Shown here: one piece after another, positions 27,437-35,230 of the stretch
Position numbering within the stretch: the stretch's first letter is position 1
How the letters are laid out: each line of letters begins with the position of its first letter
Source: Bacillus sp. ISL-18
GTDB taxonomy: Bacteria; Bacillota; Bacilli; Bacillales; Cytobacillaceae
NCBI RefSeq assembly: GCF_018613415.1
Contig: NZ_JAGGQG010000005.1
Span: 87,268-151,267 of the forward strand
Direction: 5' to 3'
DNA length: 64,000 nucleotides
Translations under genes and position numbers: made by a program
The notes under the pieces: model-generated
What the model was told of the DNA's origin: nothing
The model's database searches: none
Seen by the model: only the letters and a program-made list of their open reading frames with translations

Positions 27437-28456
27437 ATGTTTCAAATGAACCTAATAAAGAATTTAAAAACTTCTTATGGAATAGTGCTATCAAATGACA
27501 AGAAGTTATTATGTCATATTATGGGAGGAAAAACAGTCATATTCGATACAAAAACTTGGGAAAAAGTTATAGAATTGAAAAAGCCAAATAATCCAAGTCA
27601 TCTTCACTTTTCCCAAAAGGATGAAGTGCTGTACATAAAAAACACTGTTGGAACATTTTGTGTTTATGACACTAAGGACTTTCAACTCGTCAAGACATTT
27701 AAATCTGGGAAATCTTTTCAAATAGTAGAAGGGAACTTTGCACTGCTTGAAAATCCATTTACTATTCTAGATGTCCTTAAAATCAATAACCAAAAACAGG
27801 TTTGTTCACTTAATATTGAAACAGGGAATTATCAGATATTAACTGAACTTGAAGGGACGCATATTGAATTTAATCAATTTATCCCATATGATAATTCCTA
27901 TTTATTTACCTTAAGTTATTTGGTAGGGGTAAAAGGTTATTTAAGATATAAGTTAATTAAGGTTGTAGACCCTTCAGTAAAACCATCTTATTCTATTGTA
28001 GAAAATTTAGGAATAACAAATTGGGATTTGGTTTGTTATGAGCCCGTTCATCAAGTATATATATTTGTTCACGAGGACTATAAATTAACAATTATGGATG
28101 CTAATTTAAAAAACATCCTAAGAAAAGAACACTTGTTGGATAAAGGAATAAAAAAAATCAATAAAAAATTCGCTTTAGAAATTGAAGATGATTTTTATGA
28201 ATTGCAAAAGATTCTTGATGAAAATGAAAATGAATATTTTGTTCATATTGCTCCTTCCTACGATGGTAATTACATTGTTCTCACTTCAAGTGATAGGGTC
28301 TTTATATTAGGATTTGAAGACTTAACCCCTATCCAAATTGCAGAATTAGAATACGCCTGTTTTGCAGAATTTAGCAAAGATGATACTTATTTTCTTGTTG
28401 GTACTTGGACAAAAGGCTTTGTATTTGAGAATAATCTTAAGGGATTAAAACTTTAA
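27437..28456 (+). CDS. Beta-propeller-like repeat protein
   Basis: 339 aa from ATG 27437 with GGAGG eight bases upstream. The sequence shows repeated strands with blades such as GKTVIFDTKTWEKVIEL, GTFCVYDTKDFQLVKTF and DRVFILGFEDLTPIQIAEL, ending in SKDDTYFLVGTWTKGFVF. This resembles a WD40/YVTN-type propeller with six or seven blades. No signal peptide, so cytosolic. Such proteins usually act as binding scaffolds; no partner is evident. Monocistronic, followed by a cassette-type repeat. Confidence 0.6.
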   Translation: MFQMNLIKNLKTSYGIVLSNDKKLLCHIMGGKTVIFDTKTWEKVIELKKPNNPSHLHFSQKDEVLYIKNTVGTFCVYDTKDFQLVKTFKSGKSFQIVEGNFALLENPFTILDVLKINNQKQVCSLNIETGNYQILTELEGTHIEFNQFIPYDNSYLFTLSYLVGVKGYLRYKLIKVVDPSVKPSYSIVENLGITNWDLVCYEPVHQVYIFVHEDYKLTIMDANLKNILRKEHLLDKGIKKINKKFALEIEDDFYELQKILDENENEYFVHIAPSYDGNYIVLTSSDRVFILGFEDLTPIQIAELEYACFAEFSKDDTYFLVGTWTKGFVFENNLKGLKL

Positions 28457-28458
28457 CA

Positions 28459-28562
28459 CATAGTTATTCAACTAACAGGTAGCTTTTGTTGAGGATGATC
28501 GTCGCTGCGGCGGTCATTTTTTTTTGTTGAGCTAACGGGGCAGAATTGTTGAATAAGAAGGT
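28459..28562 (+). repeat. Cassette-type repeat, unit 3
   Basis: AGTTATTCAACTAACAGGTA, hairpin GATCGTCGCTGCGGCGGTC with T-run, then GAGCTAACGGGGCAGAATT and GTTGAATAAGAAGG. Confidence 0.75.
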
Positions 28563-28646
28563 AAATCTTGAACCAATACAGAATTACATTGTTAGCGGAA
28601 AGTGAATCTTGAAAGGGTGAGAAAAAATGACTTACTTTTTCAAAAT

Positions 28647-28847
28647 ATGAAGAACAAGAGCAAAAGATACAAGGTAATATACTATTCAATGCTATTGTCT
28701 TTACTCTTAAATTTTGTTAGTGCTCTAGTCATTTGGATTAGGGTTGAATTCTACAATAAGAACTTGTAAGGGTTTTGGTGGATTTTTTTCTTTTCAGGAT
28801 TAAGTGTGATTCTAGGTGCAATCTTAGATAAAAAAGAAAAGAGTTAA
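28647..28847 (+). pseudogene. Small two-helix membrane protein with in-frame stop
   Basis: ATG 28647 opens a frame with a hydrophobic helix (MLLSLLLNFVSALVIWI) that hits TAA at 28767. The same frame continues with a second hydrophobic helix (WWIFFFSGLSVILGAIL) and DKKEKS before TAA 28845. A two-helix mini-protein broken by one nonsense codon explains this best; a 40-aa one-helix protein is the alternative. It is followed by a cassette-type repeat like its neighbours. Confidence 0.4.
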
Positions 28848-28904
28848 AATTTTAACGTCTTTTCGATATTGGTTGCAATCCCTTGAAATACTGATGGATT
28901 GCTT

Positions 28905-28965
28905 ATCCTTATTGAAGTAACTGGCAGTTTAGTTGAACAAGCTTTGTATTAAAATAACATTAAAA
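28905..28965 (+). repeat. Cassette-type repeat, unit 4
   Basis: TTATCCTTATTGAAGTAACT, GGCAGTTTAGTTGAACAAGC. Only the second box is well kept. It follows the broken membrane gene. Confidence 0.65.
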
Positions 28966-29023
28966 ATATTAGGGGTTGATTATTAGGTTAGAACGATTAA
29001 AAATTGTGGCTGCGTTAGTCAGA

Positions 29024-29080
29024 AATCCAAATAAAAAAGCGATTCCTTAACGTAAAAGAAATCGCTTTTTTAAGGTCAAT
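29024..29080 (-). terminator. Terminator of the CBO0543-like gene
   Basis: AAAAAAGCGATT pairs with AATCGCTTTTTT around a TAACGT-containing loop. On the minus strand it ends the gene at 29138-29617; it could work in both directions. Confidence 0.65.
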
Positions 29081-29137
29081 TTTTGCATAGTTATTAATTC
29101 TATCGTCTTTTTTATTAATGATACTACTTACTTAAGT

Positions 29138-29617
29138 TCATACATTAGCCCTGCTATATAATTTATTTTCTACACTACATATCCATTTATAAAGGCCTAA
29201 CAAGATTATAAACAGAATAGGATTGAGAACTACTGAATACCACAAATTCCACCATCCGTAATTAAAAAATCCCCAAGGTTCAGGAATCAATGTGATTACT
29301 TCATATAGTAAAGTACCGATTTCCCAAAAGAAAAGATAAAGAATCTTTTGGGTTATTGTACTTTTAAAGGGATACCAATTTAGAAACATCATATTAATAG
29401 GTGGAAGTAATGCGATATGTGCAGGCAATCCTTCCCAATCTTCGTTTTTTGTAAAATACCAGTACCCATTAAATTTTAAATCTACAAAAATATCGAATGT
29501 TTGTTGAAAAGCAATTGTAAATAACCAAATATGAATAATTTGGTTGGTTGTTAGGTTCTTATTTGTTTTAAATGCGATGAAATTAAATAAAATGATTGCA
29601 ATAATAAGTCCGATCAT
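29138..29617 (-). CDS. CBO0543-like multi-span membrane protein
   Basis: 159 aa. Start ATG 29617 (MIGLIIAIIL) is set by AAAAGGAG seven bases upstream. About five transmembrane helices with the family's middle motif (DLKFNGYWYF, PPINMMFLNWYP) and the acidic EVITLIPEPWGFFNYG. I place it in the CBO0543 family from memory; function unknown. It is the only cargo gene on the minus strand. A relative is at 61208-61768, also near cassette-type repeats. Confidence 0.65.
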   Translation of the reverse strand: MIGLIIAIILFNFIAFKTNKNLTTNQIIHIWLFTIAFQQTFDIFVDLKFNGYWYFTKNEDWEGLPAHIALLPPINMMFLNWYPFKSTITQKILYLFFWEIGTLLYEVITLIPEPWGFFNYGWWNLWYSVVLNPILFIILLGLYKWICSVENKLYSRANV

Positions 29618-29811
29618 AATTAGTCTCCTTTTTATTCCCAAATTATTGTATAATATTGGAAACGTTTTCGACAAGGAGAAATAAATAAATGTATATATTT
29701 ACCATTAATATCCCTGTAATTACAGCCCGTTCGTAAAAATTAGATTTCTGAATACATTCTAGCAACATAATTGTTAGGCTCTTTATGTTTTCAAAAGTAA
29801 ATCTAATTACC

Positions 29812-29852
29812 TTTCTTATTGAAGTAACTGGGCAGGTTAGCGAAAGAAGGTA
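29812..29852 (+). repeat. Cassette-type repeat, unit 5 (short)
   Basis: TCTTATTGAAGTAACTGGGC, AGGTTAGCGAAAGAAGG. Only the right half of the unit is recognisable, upstream of the DUF2750 gene. Confidence 0.6.
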
Positions 29853-29919
29853 TTTTATTTTCTGCTGAAGAATTATAGCTAAATGGATTTTTTTAATCGA
29901 GTCGCTGGAGGAAAAAGAA

Positions 29920-30294
29920 ATGAATCAAAAAGAATTTGAATCGGTCATAAAACAACCACCAAATGTTAGATATGAGTATTTTATTAAAAAGGTCGTAGAT
30001 TATGAAGAAGTTTGGGGGCTATATGATAATGGTTGGGCAACTGCACAGGATGATGACGGAAATATGCTGATTCCTTTCTTTCCTAAAAAAGAATTTGCGG
30101 AAAGCTGTGCAGTTTATGAGTGGAGTAACTTTAAAGCTGAGCCAATTGAATTGGATGAGTTTATTAATGAATTTCTTATTCCAATGAAAGAGGATAGAGT
30201 TAAACCATCCATATTCCCTATAGACAATGATACAGCAGTGGTCGAAGTAGATGAAATTTTAAGGGACTTAAACAATGAATTAGAAAATTATTAA
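29920..30294 (+). CDS. DUF2750 family protein
   Basis: 124 aa from ATG 29920, GGAGGAA upstream. Residues 8-110 fit DUF2750: an early RYEYFIKKVVDYEEVWGL, then GWATAQDDDGNMLIPFFPKKEFAE and ELDEFINEFLIPMKED. It is a small cytosolic family often seen near immunity-type proteins; its function is unknown. Monocistronic, followed by a full cassette-type repeat. Confidence 0.75.
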   Translation: MNQKEFESVIKQPPNVRYEYFIKKVVDYEEVWGLYDNGWATAQDDDGNMLIPFFPKKEFAESCAVYEWSNFKAEPIELDEFINEFLIPMKEDRVKPSIFPIDNDTAVVEVDEILRDLNNELENY

Positions 30295-30317
30295 AGAAAA
30301 GACCCCTTTTGAGAATT

Positions 30318-30431
30318 AGAAGTTTGTGAAAAAATGTACTTACGCTAACTGGGTGCAAGAGTTCAAGATCCAGCTGCCATTTCAGGTGGCTTTTCTTGTT
30401 TCGCTAACGGGCATTTTACTTGAAGAAGGAT
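30318..30431 (+). repeat. Cassette-type repeat, unit 6
   Basis: AGTTTGTGAAAAAATGTACT, TACGCTAACTGGGTGC, hairpin GCTGCCATTTCAGGTGGC, then GTTTCGCTAACGGGCATTTT and ACTTGAAGAAGG. One of the most complete copies. Confidence 0.8.
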
Positions 30432-30497
30432 TATAGTTATACAATGGCGAAATAGATTATTTTAAAAGTTCTAAACAAACGGAGGTTGGAGTCGACA

Positions 30498-30911
30498 ATG
30501 GACCCAAGAAAAATATTTTTAATTGAACTACACGAGATAATTAAAAATAGTTCAGAAGAGATACGAAATCATTTAGTGAGCCCATCCGAAGATAACATTG
30601 TATGGGATGAGTTTAAATTGAGCGAAGAAGAATTAGCTGCTTTAAAAAAATATAAATTTGATGATGTAGCCTTATCAGCTATCGAAAAAACAGTTAGAGA
30701 TACTATTCTTGTGGCATTTCACGAAGCTTTTTCCTTATTGGACGCTGTAAGAGACCCAGAAGTTGTTGAGCTTGATGATACTTGGCTTGGATTAACACTT
30801 AGGGAGCCTAGTGAAGAAGAAGAAGAAGAAGAGAACGAGGGGTTTCTCCACGATGAGGTTTATGATGCCTATTGGGATTGGTCGGAACAGAGAAATAAAG
30901 ATGAAGATTAA
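30498..30911 (+). CDS. Acidic hypothetical protein, cargo gene
   Basis: 137 aa from ATG 30498, GGAGG 12 bases upstream; an in-frame TTG at 30486 abuts that site and is rejected. The N-terminal two thirds are helical. The C-terminus has an uninterrupted glutamate run (about residues 111-118) and ends EQRNKDED. Strongly acidic overall, which can indicate a DNA-mimic or an immunity-type protein, but no family is recognised and this is speculation. Followed by a cassette-type repeat. Confidence 0.6.
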   Translation: MDPRKIFLIELHEIIKNSSEEIRNHLVSPSEDNIVWDEFKLSEEELAALKKYKFDDVALSAIEKTVRDTILVAFHEAFSLLDAVRDPEVVELDDTWLGLTLREPSEEEEEEENEGFLHDEVYDAYWDWSEQRNKDED

Positions 30912-30937
30912 TAATGAATAAACAGCTTTAGTTCACA

Positions 30938-31052
30938 ATAGTTTGTGATATTTTGTACTTACGCTAACGGGTGCTTATGTTCAATAACGGGGTGGCTACG
31001 GCGATCCCGTTTTTCCTTATTGAAGTAACTGGCAGTTTAGTTTAATAAAGAA
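30938..31052 (+). repeat. Cassette-type repeat, unit 7
   Basis: AGTTTGTGATATTTTGTACT, TACGCTAACGGGTGC, hairpin ACGGGGTGGCTACGGCGATC, CCTTATTGAAGTAACTGGCA, GTTTAGTTTAATAAAG. Confidence 0.78.
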
Positions 31053-31102
31053 TAAAAAGTTGTAAAAAATAAAGAGTAAATGAAAATATGAGGTGAACCT
31101 TT

Positions 31103-31498
31103 GTGGTTAAACAATATTTAATCTTCTTAGGATTTATTATATTTGCTTTTACTCCTTTACAAACTGTTAATGCAGAATCCATTTCGATTGTTCAAGAGCA
31201 TTATGTCACCACAGAGGATATTGTTAGAGATATTTTATCTCCGATTATTGATAAAAGGTTGATAAAAGAGTATGGGTTGGATGCTTCTACTTGGGTTTGG
31301 GAAAGGATAGACAGAATAACCTATAACGACAATTATTCTTATGATGTTGCGGTAAGGGTGCATATCCCTTCCAATGACAAATATAATTTGGTTAAGTTAA
31401 GAATTTTTCCATTCTGCGACAGTGAAAAAAGCAAAGAACTAAAATGTAACCAAGGTTTAAATATAGAAATTGTAGAGTACAAACATATATCCCCTTGA
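31103..31498 (+). CDS. Secreted DUF3888-like protein
   Basis: 131 aa from GTG 31103 with AGGTGA upstream. A signal peptide (VVKQYLIFLGFIIFAFTPLQTVNA) has likely cleavage near residue 24. The mature part has the DUF3888 pattern: an early ILSPIIDKRLIKEYG, two cysteines near the end (FPFCDSEK, KCNQG) that could form a disulfide, and a beta-rich middle. DUF3888 is a Bacillus family of secreted proteins without known function. A second member is at 60621-61016. Followed by a cassette-type repeat. Confidence 0.7.
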   Translation: MVKQYLIFLGFIIFAFTPLQTVNAESISIVQEHYVTTEDIVRDILSPIIDKRLIKEYGLDASTWVWERIDRITYNDNYSYDVAVRVHIPSNDKYNLVKLRIFPFCDSEKSKELKCNQGLNIEIVEYKHISP

Positions 31499-31507
31499 TT
31501 TGCGTTA

Positions 31508-31618
31508 ATACTCAACTAACGGGTCCTTTTTTGGTGAGATTAACATAAATTCATTTTTGTAAAGTTCGTGAAAGAGTGTACTTAAACTAACGGGGCAGTA
31601 GAGTTGAAGAAGGAATTA
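31508..31618 (+). repeat. Cassette-type repeat, unit 8
   Basis: TACTCAACTAACGGGTCC, AGTTCGTGAAAGAGTGTACT, TAAACTAACGGGGCAG, then AGTTGAAGAAGG. The order of boxes is partly doubled here. Confidence 0.75.
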
Positions 31619-31669
31619 TTATTTGAAAGATGGAAATTATTATGTAAATCTTTATTTGGGAGTGGTTTT

Positions 31670-32116
31670 GTGAATAAACCATTGTTAAGGGCTGAAGGGA
31701 TTATTGTAAATGAAGATAAGACAAAAATTCTTGTGCAATGTGATTTAGAGGAAAGTTTCTATCGTCTTCCTGGTGGAAGTATTGAATTCGGTGAAACAGC
31801 AGTTGAGGCTATTAAAAGGGAGTTAATTGAAGAATTTGATTTACACTCAGATATTGGTGATTTAGCTTGTATAAATGAAAATATTGTTCAGTATGATGGG
31901 AAGAAAAGGCACGATTGCACTTTAATTCATTGGTGTTCAAGTAATAATAAAATAGAAAATGAGTTAATACATAAGGAGAAATCAGAAATCAAACTCGTTT
32001 GGCGTACTATACCGCAATTGAGAGACAGACCGTTTTATCCTGAAGGAATACTTAAAGTTGTCACTTCTAACAAAAAAAATATTTCTCATATAAAAGTTGA
32101 AAAGAATTATGACTAA
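31670..32116 (+). CDS. NUDIX hydrolase
   Basis: 148 aa. The NUDIX box GGSIEFGETAVEAIKREL plus IEEF is intact (G-x5-E-x7-R-E-U-x-E-E) at about residues 41-61; the usual Gly after EE-x is Asp. Such enzymes hydrolyse nucleoside diphosphates linked to another group and often clear damaged nucleotides or alter signals. GTG 31670 with GGGAG eight bases upstream is preferred; the frame is open to TTG 31604, but that codon lies within the repeat. Cargo neighbour of the ANT-like gene. Substrate not predictable. Confidence 0.85.
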   Translation: MNKPLLRAEGIIVNEDKTKILVQCDLEESFYRLPGGSIEFGETAVEAIKRELIEEFDLHSDIGDLACINENIVQYDGKKRHDCTLIHWCSSNNKIENELIHKEKSEIKLVWRTIPQLRDRPFYPEGILKVVTSNKKNISHIKVEKNYD

Positions 32117-32190
32117 TACCTTATTCAACAAACGGGTGTTAGTCTTTAAGAAGGAGATTGGCTTTTTCTTGTTGAAGTAAAGGCAGAATA
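32116..32190 (+). repeat. Cassette-type repeat, unit 9
   Basis: TACCTTATTCAACAAACGGG, TGTTAGTCTTTAAGAAGG, TTTCTTGTTGAAGTAAAGGC, AGAATAAG. Diverged copy after the NUDIX gene. Confidence 0.6.
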
Positions 32191-32245
32191 AGAAATGGAA
32201 TATACTGACTCTCACAGGGCTGAACATGGGAGTAGGAGGTTTTAA

Positions 32246-32785
32246 ATGACACACCAAACCTTTGACGAACAAACTGAGTCACAATTAAAGATATTGACTG
32301 AAATTAGTACAATTTCTAAGACAATTGGAATTGAATTCTGGTTGCGTGGAGGATGGGCAATCGATTTTTTACTTGGCAAGATTACCCGTAAACATGATGA
32401 TATTGATTTAATAACGTGGATACAAAATCGGGAAATGTTAGAGTGTGAACTTTTAAAAGCTGGATATGAGAAGATACCCGTTAAAGAGGAATTTCGTGAT
32501 AGACAGTCTGATTTCTGTAAGGATAGTGTAGAAATTACATTTGGTTATATATCTCGTTCAGACGATGGAAACCTTATTATGAATGGATTACCTGAATGGA
32601 TTTGGAGACCAGACTCTTTGCTTCCACAAACTTTTATTTTGAATGGAATATCAACTCACGTACTGAACCCAACACAACTTTTGGAAGAAAAAGAGGTATA
32701 TGAACAAATTGGTCGGACACTAAGACAAAAAGACGCAGAAAGCAAAAAGATATTACACCAAATAATAGATGAAACATTGTATTAA
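32246..32785 (+). CDS. Nucleotidyltransferase of the ANT(2'')/Lnu type
   Basis: 179 aa, start ATG 32246 with AGGAGG upstream. Residues 34-55 read GGWAIDFLLG and TRKHDDIDL, the nucleotide-binding GG and the metal-binding DxD of the aminoglycoside/lincosamide nucleotidyltransferase family. Members transfer AMP to antibiotics such as gentamicin or lincomycin. Tn554-family transposons are known carriers of such genes (spc, erm). The rest of the protein is not close enough to a known resistance enzyme for me to name the drug, and a non-resistance role remains possible. Last cargo gene before the right end. Confidence 0.75.
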   Translation: MTHQTFDEQTESQLKILTEISTISKTIGIEFWLRGGWAIDFLLGKITRKHDDIDLITWIQNREMLECELLKAGYEKIPVKEEFRDRQSDFCKDSVEITFGYISRSDDGNLIMNGLPEWIWRPDSLLPQTFILNGISTHVLNPTQLLEEKEVYEQIGRTLRQKDAESKKILHQIIDETLY

Positions 32786-32789
32786 TATT

Positions 32790-32876
32790 AGATTGTGAAA
32801 AAATGTACTTAAAGTAACGGGTGCATTACTTCAATAACGATGTTCCGCAATCGGGGGCGATTGTTGGACAAGAATT
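32790..32876 (+). repeat. Cassette-type repeat, unit 10, at the transposon right end
   Basis: AGATTGTGAAAAAATGTACT, TAAAGTAACGGGTGC, ATTACTTCAATAACG, hairpin and GATTGTTGGACAAG. It abuts the transposon's right-end hairpin. Confidence 0.75.
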
Positions 32877-32921
32877 AAAAGGGTGATACATATTAGTCAT
32901 GTATAATATGTATCACCCTTT
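32877..32921 (+). terminator. Right-end inverted repeat of Tn554-like copy 2
   Basis: AAAGGGTGATACATATTA pairs with TAATATGTATCACCCTTT, followed by TATTTTTTTT. Same position and shape as 16410-16447, with compensated bases. Confidence 0.75.
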
Positions 32922-32962
32922 ATTTTTTTTGACTTTTTACAAATTAGGTCTTGATAAAGATC

Positions 32963-33154
32963 GGTGCTGCAATGTTATGTGGAATGGCCGGAATTGATAA
33001 CAGCACTATAGAGAATAGCGCTAGCTATATCTATTCATGGCTGAGAGTTTTAAAAAAAGAAAGCCGATTGGTTTTACAAGCAGCTGCTCAAGCACAGAAA
33101 GCAGCTGATTATATTTTAGGAGAAACTATGGAACAGTCACTAGACGAAAACTAA
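32963..33154 (+). pseudogene. ardC: ardC antirestriction gene, 3' part
   Basis: In frame from GGTGCTGCA to TAA 33154: GAAMLCGMAGIDNSTIENSA, an interior with YIYSWLRVLKKE, then QAAAQAQKAADYILGE, the usual C-terminus of ArdC. It completes the protein interrupted at 21676. Together the two parts give about 283 residues, normal for a plasmid ArdC. The hairpin at 33188-33220 follows. It has no start of its own other than a chance ATA/ATG-like codon inside the transposon end. Confidence 0.88.
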
Positions 33155-33187
33155 AAAGAAATACTCACTCATTAAATCAAAATTTCA

Positions 33188-33220
33188 CCTTTCACCGGCA
33201 GATCTGCAGCCGGTGAAAGG
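33188..33220 (+). terminator. Strong hairpin after ardC
   Basis: CCTTTCACCGGC pairs perfectly with GCCGGTGAAAGG across nine bases. There is only a weak T-run after it, so termination is likely but not certain. Confidence 0.55.
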
Positions 33221-33264
33221 ATAAATCTAAAATCATATTACACTAACAAAAGGAATGAAAAAAT

Positions 33265-33417
33265 ATGAAGGTTTTTCAGTTTGTTTTTTGCAAAAGACTT
33301 CCAAAGAGTATCATTTTTCGTGGACAAAAACGAAGAAAAAGCAGAAAAAATGTTTCTATAGACTTTAATATTGAAGATCATTATAAATTAAATCGTTTCA
33401 AGAATGTGAACTATTAG
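33265..33417 (+). CDS. Small basic protein (50 aa)
   Basis: Starts MKVFQFVFCK at ATG 33265, AGGA ten bases upstream. The middle is strongly basic (IFRGQKRRKSRKNVS), the end acidic-polar. No family recognised. It lies between ardC and the zinc-ribbon gene in the mobilisation block, where small basic proteins are common. Support is the good spacing of the ribosome binding site and the lack of any competing frame. Confidence 0.45.
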   Translation: MKVFQFVFCKRLPKSIIFRGQKRRKSRKNVSIDFNIEDHYKLNRFKNVNY

Positions 33418-33837
33418 TCGAAATATCCATACGGAAGTGATTGAAGTTGTTTGATACAAATAATAAGTATCAAGATACCTAGAGTTTTTTTTATTTTAAT
33501 AATAAAAGAGAACAACACAGGCTATATTGTAGCCGGTGATGCTCTCGAATGGTGGAATTAAACATTGGTTTTTTTCTTGATGAAAGCAGGCATAGAGTTT
33601 GCTGGATGGTTGCCACAGCAACCTAAAACCCTTCACAGATTATTCTAGGAAGAAGGTGATGTTTTGTTGGACATAAGCTGAGCTGAAAACCTTTAAGAGT
33701 ATGAGATTTAAAGAATTAAAGATAAAGAAAAATGGAACCAATATTTTCCCTGATACACATATTCGTAACAGGAATAGGGAAGGGAATTCCCGATTGAGTA
33801 GAAAGTTCAAAATACAGGGATCAAGGAGAGGATTGGA
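33418..33837. other. Intergenic DNA without recognised gene
   Basis: AT-rich. A 102-codon minus-strand frame at 33640-33948 overlaps the start of the zinc-ribbon gene and has no good start signal, so it is not called. GGAGAGG before 33838 belongs to the next gene. Confidence 0.4.
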
Positions 33838-34080
33838 ATGAAAACTTGTCCATATTGCGGCAGTCATATCGAAAGAATAGATCATCAGTATTACTATTGT
33901 GATTTTTGTTGCATGAATATTGATATCAGTATTATTAAAGAAAATCACGAACGGTTATACGTTCGATTTCGTGATTTTGCATTAGATGGCTTTATTGATA
34001 AGACCACACCTGAAATGATGAAATTCTCTACCTTTGAGCTGTTGAATTTGCTTAAAATGATTCCGAAAAGAACGAAATAA
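33838..34080 (+). CDS. Small zinc-ribbon protein
   Basis: 80 aa. The N-terminus MKTCPYCGSH and the following YYYCDFCC give two CxxC pairs about 15 residues apart, a classical zinc ribbon. The rest is helical. Start ATG 33838 has AAGGAGAGG upstream. It ends one base before the next gene's ATG, so the two form an operon. Such proteins often bind DNA or RNA. Its place before the mobilisation genes suggests a plasmid maintenance or transfer accessory. Confidence 0.75.
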   Translation: MKTCPYCGSHIERIDHQYYYCDFCCMNIDISIIKENHERLYVRFRDFALDGFIDKTTPEMMKFSTFELLNLLKMIPKRTK

Positions 34081-34081
34081 T

Positions 34082-34357
34082 ATGTACCATCTTATGAACG
34101 TTTTTCACCAGGCAGGGAAGGAAGGCATTACAGAATATATAGAGGTGGAAAAAGAAACAGGCCGTGATTATATGTATTACACAAAAAAAGCATTTGTAGT
34201 AGAAAATATTATTCGGACCCGTTTAGGGTATGTACCTGAAAGGATTACGGAAAGTTATCTTGTAAGGTATCTGCAAAACATCAAAAACGGCAAAAAAACA
34301 GGTCCTATGATTATTCGGACACAGCGGAAGGAAACAAAGGTTAATGAAAAGGGGTAA
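34082..34357 (+). CDS. Hypothetical protein, partner of the zinc-ribbon gene
   Basis: 91 aa from ATG 34082, directly after the stop at 34080, so translationally coupled. It reads as a small mixed helical protein with a basic C-terminus (KNGKKTGPMIIRTQRKETK). No family recognised. The second Met (residue 5) is an alternative start. The nearness of the two genes suggests a shared role. Confidence 0.6.
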   Translation: MYHLMNVFHQAGKEGITEYIEVEKETGRDYMYYTKKAFVVENIIRTRLGYVPERITESYLVRYLQNIKNGKKTGPMIIRTQRKETKVNEKG

Positions 34358-35230
34358 TGTTCCATTAAAAATACATGGAAGTCGATATACCAATTTTTTC
34401 AAAATCATGTACTTGAGTTATGTATGTTCTCTATTGCTCCGAATAGTTCAGCTTTTTTCTTTTTTTTGCCTTTTATAAATTCTGAGTTTTTATGTGTTAA
34501 TTTATACTTTTATATAATTTTAATAGTTCTTTATTAGGTTTTGGTGGCTTCACCCTTGAGTTGTCTTTAAGGAGGCTCATCATTACATTTCACCTTAAAA
34601 GTTCTATTAGATAGGAAAATGAGGTTAATGAAGAAAAGAGGGAGAGATATAGGACAACCTGGAGAATGAAAATTTTGTGTAATTCGAAGTATCCTAAGGG
34701 GTGCTTTTTTTGTTCCAAACAACACTATTATATTGAAAAACTTCATCAAATTTTGAACCTTTTTAGTACATCAATTCATCTAAACTCTCAATGAAGAAAG
34801 TGGAGTATTAGAAATAGGGAGATAAAGGTGCAATTGACCGGGAAAAGTGGTAGGATTCTTATCAAACAAAGACAACCGATATTAGTTAATGTTTAATATT
34901 GGCTCATCTAACATCATGATTATAATTACTGTTGATGGAGAAGATTATTTAAATATCATCAATGAATTACAGAAAGCATCGGAAAACTCGGTATAATTTA
35001 AGTGAATTCATAAATTTAAACACTTTTTAAAAAATTAGATTATTGATTAAAATATTTTGCCAGACGTAATTCATATTTAATAAATGAAATACGTTTAAAA
35101 AGATAATGATAAACCAATCAAATGCTTAATAAAATTAAATCTTTCAGATTAATCACTCTTAATAGATGAAATTAATCATGAATAAAGAGGAGTAGTAAAA
35201 GAAGAAAAGCGTACTAACAACTATAGAGAT
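34358..35230. other. Long intergenic stretch without recognised gene
   Basis: About 870 bases, very AT-rich, with short broken open frames on both strands and no good ribosome binding site in front of any of them. Probably decayed sequence. Confidence 0.45.

Larger units (their letters stand above)
21677..32957 (+). mobile_element. Tn554-like transposon, copy 2, with 7-kb cargo
   Basis: About 11.3 kb: tnpABC (21901-25520) followed by a row of small genes and repeats to 32876, then the family right end (inverted repeat 32877-32921, TTAGGTCTTGATAA at 32944-32957). The left end matches copy 1. It splits ardC: GAAATGG on the left and GGTGCTGCA from 32963 on the right join into EMGAAMLCG. Five extra bases AGATC (32958-32962) sit at the right junction, in line with the variable junction bases known for Tn554. 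Confidence 0.88.

Noticed and set aside
29729..29756. Further dif-like sequence (CGTTCGTAAAA, ATTAGA, TTTCTGAATAC)
   Set aside because: Left arm fits, but the right arm does not align without a gap; probably chance.
25575..32876. Regularly spaced repeats as a CRISPR array
   Set aside because: Repeats are 60-110 bases, imperfect, and separated by whole genes of unequal length; no cas genes.
33640..33948. 102-codon minus-strand frame
   Set aside because: Overlaps the zinc-ribbon gene start, low-complexity hydrophobic translation, no ribosome binding site.
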